NCBI GenBank assembly: GCA_964057225.1
Contig: OZ059898.1
Coordinates: 8,866,001 to 8,930,000, forward strand
From: Auanema rhodensis
Lineage: Eukaryota; Nematoda; Chromadorea; Rhabditida; Rhabditidae
DNA: 64,000 nucleotides
Reading direction: 5' to 3'
Part shown: positions 59,993-64,000 of the stretch, in pieces
Position numbering within the stretch: the first letter of the stretch is position 1
Layout of the letters: each line of letters opens with the position of its first letter
Position numbers and translations under genes: made by a program
Notes under the pieces: generated by a model
The model's database searches: none
What the model was told of the DNA's origin: nothing
Seen by the model: only the letters and a program-made list of their open reading frames with translations

Positions 59993-62900
59993 ATGAAAAT
60001 GGCAGTAGCAGATGATTGCGCAAAAGTTAAAGTTGCTGTTCGGGTTCGACCCTTCAATAAGAGAGGTAAGATCACTTTCTTTTCATATTTTTATAATGAG
60101 ATAGCTAATGATTAGTGTGAAATTAAAATGATTATTCTTTTCAAAATGTTGTACTCATATTTGATCAGAAATGTTGATAGAAAACCACCTATCCCATCAT
60201 TGAGCAGTTTGAAACGAGCGTATTGAGGCAGCCATCAACAATTCTTCCGTTTTGCCGATTTCTGCAAAATTTATTCATTTCCGAATAAGATCGTACTTTT
60301 CTCTATTAAGTCGTCAATTGCCTTCAGTGATACAATTCAAATCGGAAAATGAAGCGAACAAGATGAAAATGAGAAGAAACCGCACCAAATAGAGAAGAAG
60401 TAGAAAATGAATGAAAATGGTTACTAGAATAAGAAATAGTTGAAGTTTAAAAGTGTCGTCTATTGTTTCATTCATTTGTTGGACTGTTTCATGACTGACT
60501 TCCATTTGAAGACTAAGGCTTATGTGTTAGCGCACTACTCATCAATGTTTGTCTTTTTGGTTCAATTAGACATTAATGGCATCATTAATCCTAAATAATG
60601 CTTCTATTTATTTGGTTGATATAAACATATATGTAGACATTGATGTAGCCTTTTTAATGAGAAATTGATTAAGTGGCAAATATAGTTCAATGTTTACCTG
60701 TATGTAATGTGAAAGAAGTAAGAAAACATAAATGAGCTGTTTTTAATCAAAATGAATAATCCGTTTACGAAATTTTATTTTCAGAAATAGATTTAAAAAC
60801 CAAAGGAGTCGTGCGTATGTGCAATGGACAAACTATATTAGAACCATGTTCGGATGAGTATGTTATATATTTGCATTATATAATATTCAAATGTTTTTTT
60901 ATTTATAGTAAACAAGTCAAGACATTTGCATTTGATCATTCATTTTATTCGCAAGATTTTGATGCTCCTAATTATGCCAGTACGTATGAGATTTGTTTTT
61001 GTTAAATAGAAATTCTGGAATGAAGAATTCTATTTCCTAAACAGGAAGTATGAACTTGCATTGAAAATTTCAGGTCAAGAAGAAGTCTTTCATCATCTTG
61101 GAACAGGCGTTTTGGAAAATGCCTTTTCAGGATATAATGCATGCATTTTTGCTTATGGGCAGACGGGTACATCAATTGTTTGTTGTTTTCACATTCAACT
61201 TTTTTTCTTTTTCAAGGTTCTGGTAAATCGTATTCCATGATGGGAACAGCTGATCAGCCAGGAATTATTCCGCGTTTATGTAATGAAGTGTTTAGAAGGA
61301 TAGAAGAAACTTCTTGCGAAACTCATCAATATAAAGTAGAAGTTTCTTACATGGAAATCTATAACGAACGTGTTAGAGATTTACTGGACCCAAAAAAGTA
61401 TGTGAAAATATTTAGTTGATTTCTCAGATAACAAATATCTTTAAAGATCCAATAAACATCTTAAAGTTCGCGAACACAAAATTCTTGGCCCAATGGTTGA
61501 CGGTTTATCGGTTTTAGCTGTTTCTTCTGCTGAGGTTCTTCCTATTTTCTCTTAACTTTTTTCACAAATGTTGATTATTTAGCAAATTGCCTGCCTGATC
61601 GAAGAAGGAAATAAGTCGCGAACAGTAGCAGCTACTAATATGAATGCCGAAAGTTCTCGCTCACATGCTGTGTTCAATATAACTATTACTCAAATATTAA
61701 AAGATGATACTAGTGATGTACTATTTTTCTTATTTTTCAGTTTTTTATTTAATCTTTTAGTTTTCCGGAGAGAAAGTATCAAAAATATCTCTAGTTGATT
61801 TGGCTGGTAGTGAAAGAGCTGGAAAGACTGGAGCCATGGGCAAAAGATTAGAAGAAGGAGGAAATATTAACAAGTAAGTAAAGGGAATGTACTTTTTGGA
61901 GATATTGAGAGCAAATATTTATTCGATTCTATCATGTTTATATATTATTCTATATTGCTAAATATTTTTCAGATCTCTAACTACATTGGGTATGGTGATA
62001 TCAGCATTAGCCGAAAGATCGAACGGCAAAAAAGAGAAGTTCATACCTTATCGTGATTCTGTTCTCACATGGTAGCTTTTATACTGAGTTTTCTCTTTTA
62101 GCTTATTTTTCCAGGCTTCTGAAAGATAATTTGGGTGGAAATTCCAGAACTGTTATGATTGCCACAGTATCTCCTGCCGGCGATAACTATGAAGAAACAT
62201 TATCAACTCTCAGGTATGATTGTGTTCTGACAAGATTATTTACCTCAATTCCAGATATGCTGATCGTGCTAAGAAAATTGTTAACCATGCAGTTGTTAAT
62301 GAGGTTAGTTTTCGTAATTTCCACCAACATTCCCCTATCCCTCCCCCTGGGGTTCCAATTCGTGTCACCATACTTACAACAGCAAAATCGCCGGATGTCA
62401 TACATCTCATGAGAATTCATTGGAAAATTGAATGTCACGATCACTATAGGTTTTATTGTCAAATAAAGCTCAATATTAGGGTATTAATTTGAAATTTTGA
62501 TGATACAGAACTATGTTTTGTTGGACCCAGCTAAGAAAGGCACAATAAAAAGAAAGGGATCATTTTATATTTGGATGATGTTGCAAAACTAGCTATGATT
62601 ACCACTCAAACCTATCATAAGAGTTTATAAAATAACTATTTTTTACACTAAATATTCCAGGATCCAAATGCTAGAGTTATTCGTGAACTTCGGGAAGAAG
62701 TTGAGACATTGCGTCTTCAAATCAATCAGACACTTAAAGAGCAATCTGTAAGTGCTTTGTCCTATACTTACTTTTAATGGAACATCAATTTGATAGGAAA
62801 CCGAAGAACTTCGTGAACGCTTAGCTGAAAGTGAACGACTTGTGGCTCAAATGAACAAGTCTTGGGAAGAACGATTGAAGGAAACTGATACATTGAACAA

Positions 62901-64000
62901 GGTTTGTCTCCCATTTCTTTGTTGCGTGAAACTTTATAACTATAGGAACGACAACGAGATCTTGCTGATATTGGTATATCTATTGAATCCAGTGGCATAA
63001 AAGTTGAAAAGGATAGATTCTACCTTGTAAATCTTAATGCAGATCCCTCCTTGAATGAACTTCTGGTGTATTATATCAATGTAGTTTCATTATTATATTA
63101 GCAATATATACATCTTCATAATTTTCAGGGAACGGGTATTATTGGCAATTTAGATGATTTTGAAACTAGTCAAGATTCTGGCCTCGGAACCTCTATGTAT
63201 GACATTGATAAAAAGGATCAGGAACGCACTTCAATTATTCTGCGAGGACTAGGAGTTATGAGAGAGCATGCTAAGCTAACTATCAGCGAAGAAAGTGGAA
63301 GACAACGAATGTATGTCGAACCTCTTTGTCCAAATGCTAGGTAAAAAAAAAGCACAACTCTTACAGGATATGTACTTTTCTTTTAGAATTTGTGTAAATG
63401 GAAGGCAAATTTCTGAGAAAACATTGCTCAGACATGGTAATCGTTTGCTAATTGGAATGAATCATTTCTTCAAAGTCAATTGCCCTAAAGTAATATTATG
63501 ACAAGTTTTGTGATAACATACGTTTGTTTTCAGGAATTAGATCAAATGGCTCAGTCAGTCATGGATGATGGCGTGCTTTTTGATTATGATGATGCTTGGC
63601 ATGAAGTTAATGGCGATGGATCTAATCCCATTTCATCTGCTGTTGATCAGTACATGGAACAAGTTACCCTGAAACATCAAGAAGATAAGAAAGCTGCTCT
63701 TGAGCAGCAATACGAAGCTTTTGAGCGTTATATACAGAGTTTGACTGCTGGAGGGTAATTGGTTGTGAAAATTATAAAACCTGATACCATGCACTTGCAG
63801 ATTCACTCCGTCAACTCCAATGACTCCAGCTTTCGGATTTGGTGCAACTCCCTTAGCTACTCCTGCAACAGGTTTACCACCATTCCCTTTCCCAGCTAAT
63901 CCGAAACAGAGTGTTCGCAGTAAATTTTTTTATTGGGCTCAGAGAAAGTTCGTATCTGTTTATATCATAGTTTTATTATGTTTGTTTAGGGAAGAACTTT
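59993..64000 (+). CDS. Kinesin-3 family motor, KIF13/kinesin-73 type (3' end outside window)
   Basis: Nineteen exons traced: 59993-60065, 60785-60857, 60909-60979, 61074-61166, 61217-61397, 61447-61534, 61583-61717, 61761-61873, 61973-62071, 62115-62213, 62255-62303, 62661-62747, 62797-62901, 62946-63080, 63129-63340, 63387-63489, 63534-63754, 63801-63947 and 63990 onward. The start is [20 protein letters not shown]. Motor motifs: P-loop GQTGSGKS (split 61166/61217), [18 protein letters not shown], switch I NAESSRSH, switch II DLAGSER, and [18 protein letters not shown]. After the neck ([20 protein letters not shown]) come [20 protein letters not shown] and an FHA domain ([20 protein letters not shown]). 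The VNLNADP and RELREEVE blocks follow KIF13A/B and Khc-73 (nematode KLP-4) rather than KIF1/UNC-104. KIF13 motors carry membrane cargo and polarity factors toward microtubule plus ends. The region between YYIN and the FHA core carries a lineage-specific insertion. Confidence 0.93.

Noticed and set aside
1-64000. tRNA, rRNA, snRNA, CRISPR or telomeric repeats
   Set aside because: Looked for TTCGA-type T-loops, array-like direct repeats and telomere-like units; none convincing.

Overview
The window is AT-rich animal nuclear DNA (spliceosomal introns, alpha-spectrin, kinesin-3, GRIP golgin, tRNA-splicing endonuclease, EMC6). Coding exons are short and separated by very compact introns, mostly 41-55 nt with GTAAGT/GTATGT-like donors and TTTCAG, TTTTAG, TTATAG or similar acceptors. 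This points to a small-genome protostome. A nematode is my preferred guess because of the head-to-tail, closely spaced gene pairs and the Pro-rich start of alpha-spectrin, but a mite or another lineage is not excluded. No bacterial, viral, CRISPR, rRNA or tRNA feature was recognised.

Layout. 1-4077 (+): the 3' two thirds of an alpha-2-macroglobulin/TEP/complement-like gene that seems to lack the thioester motif and ends in an NTR/C345C-like domain. 4078-5201: convergent intergenic DNA carrying a 386-bp inverted-repeat element. 5202-24082 (-): five genes in the same orientation. In transcription order they are EMC6, GCC1 (GRIP golgin), TSEN34, LSM2 and alpha-spectrin. EMC6/GCC1 (about 210 bp apart) and TSEN34/LSM2 (about 144 bp apart) are spaced like operon members.

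24083-59992 is sparse, T-rich on the + strand and rich in simple repeats. I find only three convincing genes there: a 100-codon C1orf21-like protein (34147-34897, +), a four-transmembrane protein (38844-39744, +) and a Cys-rich single-pass membrane protein (39982-40481, -). A few GC-richer islands may be isolated or untranslated exons of long + strand transcripts.

59993-64000 (+): the 5' part of a KIF13/kinesin-73 motor gene, with the complete motor domain, neck and FHA domain; it runs off the end of the window.

The genes are mostly conserved housekeeping genes: membrane skeleton (spectrin), ER membrane insertion (EMC6), trans-Golgi tethering (GCC1), vesicle transport (KIF13) and RNA processing (LSM2, TSEN34). 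I did not find a clearly new multi-gene system. The points most worth checking are a 15-nt spectrin microexon, the apparently thioester-less TEP with anomalously short exon gaps, the inverted-repeat element, an invertebrate C1orf21-like gene and a microRNA-like hairpin.
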